DNA from: Bordetella parapertussis | GTDB lineage: Bacteria > Pseudomonadota > Gammaproteobacteria > Burkholderiales > Casimicrobiaceae | Direction of reading: 5' to 3' | Assembly: GCA_943331295.2 (NCBI GenBank) | Contig: CALQLA020000002.1 | Coordinates: forward strand, 1 to 64,000 | DNA: 64,000 nt | Shown here: positions 62,121 to 64,000 of the stretch, piece by piece | How the letters are laid out: every line of letters starts with the position of its first letter | Position numbering within the stretch: position 1 is the stretch's first letter | The notes under the pieces: model-generated | What the model was told of the DNA's origin: nothing | Databases searched by the model: none | The model's input: the letters and a program-made list of their open reading frames with translations, nothing else | Program-made: the position numbers and the translations under genes

Positions 62121-63369
62121 ACGGCAGGCTCACCACGCGCAGCGGCTCGGCGCGCGTGTTCCAGAACGCGTGGAAACGACCGTCGCGAACGAGGAGCCGC
62201 GGCTGGTCGGAGGCGTCCGCGGTGACGGCGACCTGCCGCTCGGCGAACGTCGCGCCGGCGTCCTCCGACAGCAGCGCGCGCAGCGTCGAGCGCTCGCCGT
62301 CGAATTCCTTCCAGGCGATCGCGAGGCGGTTCCCGGCACTCGCAAGGTCGGCGTGCTCCGCCGTGTCGCCGCCGACGCGCCGCTGCCCGGCCACGGCGCC
62401 GTCGTCGAAGCGACCGTAGTAGACGCCCGCCCTCCCCGCCGCCCCCGTGTACCAGACGCCGTGCAGGCGGCCTTGCGCGTCGGCCGCGAGCGAGGGGCCG
62501 TGATGCGGGCAGACGTCGATCCGCCAGTCGTCGAACGTCGCCCGCCGGAATCCGCTCGCGGTGCCGCTGCCGTCGAGCCTCGCCAGCGCATGGTCGCGGG
62601 TGTTCGGCGCGAACACGTGCCGCCACAGGCCGAGCACGCTGCCGTCCGCCTGCGGCAGCAGCGCGATCCGGCAGCACTCGCAGCTGTGATCGGCCACCTT
62701 GTAGTCGCCGCGGAACGTGGCGCCGCGGTCGTCGGAGACCGCGTAGTAGATGGCTGCCCCGGCATAGTCGGAGGGCTTGCCGCCGGCCGCGACGCCGTCG
62801 CGCTTGTCGACCCACGCGATGAACAGGCGCCCGTCGCGGGCGACCGTCATCGCGTCGAAACGGTGCGTGATCACCTGGCTGTCGGCATGGACTCGCCGCG
62901 GCTTCGCGAACGTCCTGCCGCCGTCGGTCGAGCGCGTGAAGCGCACCTCGCCGGTGTAGGGCTTCGCGAGCGGCGTGGTCCACGTCACGTAGACCTCGCC
63001 GCCCGGACCCGTGGCGATGTTGGGCTTCGCGTCGCCGCCGCTGTCCATCGGCTCGGGGGTGGCGAAGATGCGCACCGGCGGCGTCCAGCGCTGCCCGAGG
63101 TCGGCAGACTGTCGGACGACGAGATGGGCGCCGTCGAAGTTGACCGCCCACAGGTTGCCCTGCCGGTCGAACGTCGCGGCCGCCGCGAGCCCGGCGGCGG
63201 GATGTTGCTTCATGCCCGGCGTGCCCTTGTCGTGGCCTGCCTCGCCCTGGGCGAGCGCGGCGCCGCACGGCCCGGCGGCCAACCACGCACCGGCGGCGAG
63301 CCGCCCGAGCGCGCGCCGCCGGCCCGGCGACGGTTGCGCGGCCCGGTGCCGATCCACAGGCGCGCCCAT
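62119..63369 (-). CDS. Exported BNR/sialidase-like beta-propeller protein with CECC motif
   Basis: A 416-residue protein with an Arg-rich, Tat-like signal (GRRRALGRLAAGAWLAAG.., to about residue 41). The body is a propeller with BNR Asp-boxes: SADLGQRW (88), STDGGRTF (147), SDDRGATF (212) and SEDAGATF near 365. A CECC motif lies at residues 230-233 (ADHSCECCRIALLPQ) and a further Cys/His patch in DVCPHHGPS. The catalytic residues of true sialidases are not evident, so enzymatic sialidase activity is doubtful. ATG 63369 overlaps the stop of the TonB receptor gene (TGATG), which shows coupling. Confidence 0.87.
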   Translation of the reverse strand: MGAPVDRHRAAQPSPGRRRALGRLAAGAWLAAGPCGAALAQGEAGHDKGTPGMKQHPAAGLAAAATFDRQGNLWAVNFDGAHLVVRQSADLGQRWTPPVRIFATPEPMDSGGDAKPNIATGPGGEVYVTWTTPLAKPYTGEVRFTRSTDGGRTFAKPRRVHADSQVITHRFDAMTVARDGRLFIAWVDKRDGVAAGGKPSDYAGAAIYYAVSDDRGATFRGDYKVADHSCECCRIALLPQADGSVLGLWRHVFAPNTRDHALARLDGSGTASGFRRATFDDWRIDVCPHHGPSLAADAQGRLHGVWYTGAAGRAGVYYGRFDDGAVAGQRRVGGDTAEHADLASAGNRLAIAWKEFDGERSTLRALLSEDAGATFAERQVAVTADASDQPRLLVRDGRFHAFWNTRAEPLRVVSLP

Positions 63370-64000
63370 CAGAATTGCCACCGCAGGCCGGCCGTCAGCA
63401 TGAACGGCAGGCCCAGCGTGCTGGACGACGCGCTGGTCGTCGCGCTGTCCGAGTACTTTTCGTTGAATGCATTGGCGATGCTCCCGTAGATCTCGAGGTC
63501 GCGGTCCAGCCGGTACGAGCTCGCCAGGTTGACGACGGCGAAGCCTCCCTGCGGAATCGTGTGCGCGACGTCGAGGTACATGCCACCCGTATAGCGTACC
63601 CCAACGGTGTTGCGCCACGAGGGGGTGGTGTGCCAGGCGAGGCTGGCGGTGAACAGGTTCTGCGGCACCGCGCCCAGCTGGTTGCCCAGGGGGTCGCCGA
63701 CGCTGCTCGCCGTATAGTAGCTCCGCGTGTACATGTAGGCCGCGTTGAGCGTGACCGACGGCGCCACGCCCCAGCGACCGGCGAGCTCCAACCCGTACGC
63801 ACGGCCGTTCTGTGCGTTGGTGTTGAAGTTCACGGTGGCCGGGCAGTTGGCGAGCGTGGGGCCGCAGATCGCCACGACCTGCGGCGGCGCGGCCGCGGCG
63901 TTGGGAACGCGATACGACGCGATGAGGTTGTCGATGTCGTAGAGGAACACCGTGGCGTTCACCTCGCGGCCCGGCGCCCGGTAGTCGGCGCCGATCTCGC
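63369..64000 (-). CDS. TonB-dependent receptor, C-terminal part
   Basis: The frame is open to the right edge, so the N-terminus is outside the window. The visible 210 residues are the last strands of an outer-membrane TonB-dependent barrel: EIGADYRAPGREVNATVFLYDIDNLI, then GRAYGLELAGRWGVAPSVTLNAAYMYTRSYY, then NTVGVRYTGGMYLDVAHTIPQGGFAVVNLASSYRLDRDLEIYGSIANAFNEKY. It ends LTAGLRWQF with the usual terminal Phe. It heads the BNR/TlpA operon, and ligand uptake through the outer membrane is expected. The ligand is unknown; the barrel end resembles metal-chelate receptors. Confidence 0.92.
   Translation of the reverse strand, partial: EIGADYRAPGREVNATVFLYDIDNLIASYRVPNAAAAPPQVVAICGPTLANCPATVNFNTNAQNGRAYGLELAGRWGVAPSVTLNAAYMYTRSYYTASSVGDPLGNQLGAVPQNLFTASLAWHTTPSWRNTVGVRYTGGMYLDVAHTIPQGGFAVVNLASSYRLDRDLEIYGSIANAFNEKYSDSATTSASSSTLGLPFMLTAGLRWQF

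Noticed and set aside
55484-62419. A 2311-codon plus-strand frame spanning 55.5-62.4 kb
   Set aside because: It crosses the minus-strand hydratase, ligase and GntR genes and a different frame of the metalloprotease. It is a by-product of very high GC with few stop codons.
62119-63369. Annotation of the BNR protein as an active sialidase
   Set aside because: Asp-boxes are present, but the Arg triad and Tyr/Glu nucleophile pair of sialidases could not be located; BNR propellers often lack this activity.

Overview
The window is uniformly very GC-rich, with almost every gene tightly packed and showing strong third-position GC bias. The gene content points to a betaproteobacterium of the Burkholderiales type: Bug/TctC tricarboxylate-type binding proteins, several CaiB/BaiF CoA-transferases, a 3-hydroxybutyrate-oligomer hydrolase (so a polyhydroxybutyrate user), a DUF3300/DUF2950 pair, a BufA1-type small Cys protein, and LysR, GntR and FCD regulators. 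This placement is inference from family content. No rRNA or tRNA was recognised.

Layout. 0-7 kb: a secreted Gly/Ser-rich repeat protein cut by the left edge, a histidine phosphatase, an RCC1-type propeller followed 19 bp later by a Tat-exported multicopper oxidase, an AGE-family sugar epimerase, and an exported Gln-rich protein. 7-11 kb: a minus-strand catabolic trio (FAD dehydrogenase, ABC solute-binding protein, TauD-type dioxygenase) with no permease. 11-14.5 kb: a cobA remnant, a SOUL heme protein, a cytochrome b561 remnant, small envelope proteins, a REP-like palindrome pair and a VIT-family transporter. 14.5-18 kb: LysR divergent from the 3HB-oligomer hydrolase, which ends in a textbook terminator. 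18-25 kb: a MaoC/ADH/CoA-transferase/EamA/GST run, then a complete amino-acid ABC transporter. 25-32 kb: a YkgJ-like Cys-cluster protein, a Tat-exported lipoxygenase, an MFS exporter, FadD and a BASS-like transporter. 32-38.5 kb: a hybrid sensor kinase running into a FetA/FetB-like ABC transporter, an orphan BufA1-like protein and a secreted beta-propeller. 38.5-46.5 kb: a decayed zone with an internally deleted Old Yellow Enzyme, a CsbD protein, an outer-membrane protein tail, a broken istB, a DapA/GntR chimera and a transposase piece. Intact genes lie between them: nitronate monooxygenase, AI-2E-type permease, cyclic-nucleotide-binding protein, amino-acid binding protein and DUF2950/DUF3300.

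48-58.7 kb is an acyl-CoA catabolic island: three CaiB CoA-transferases, two Bug receptors, a FAS1/MaoC-type dehydratase, an enoyl-CoA hydratase, an acyl-CoA ligase and an FCD-type GntR regulator. Matching TNGTnnnACNA-type sites lie in front of the GntR gene and, 9 kb away, between two divergent genes of the island, so the whole island is probably one regulon. 59-64 kb holds a large secreted reprolysin-like metalloprotease and a minus-strand operon running in from the right edge: TonB-dependent receptor, BNR-propeller protein with a CECC motif, and TlpA-like thioredoxin. The last two are joined by a perfect-length 60-bp tandem repeat that carries the stop codon of one gene and the ribosome-binding site and start codon of the next; a diverged copy lies at 11.5 kb.

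The most notable observations are the shared GntR operator, the intercistronic 60-bp repeat, the recurrent pattern of genes reduced by internal deletion, the Tat-exported lipoxygenase, and the kinase/FetAB overlap.
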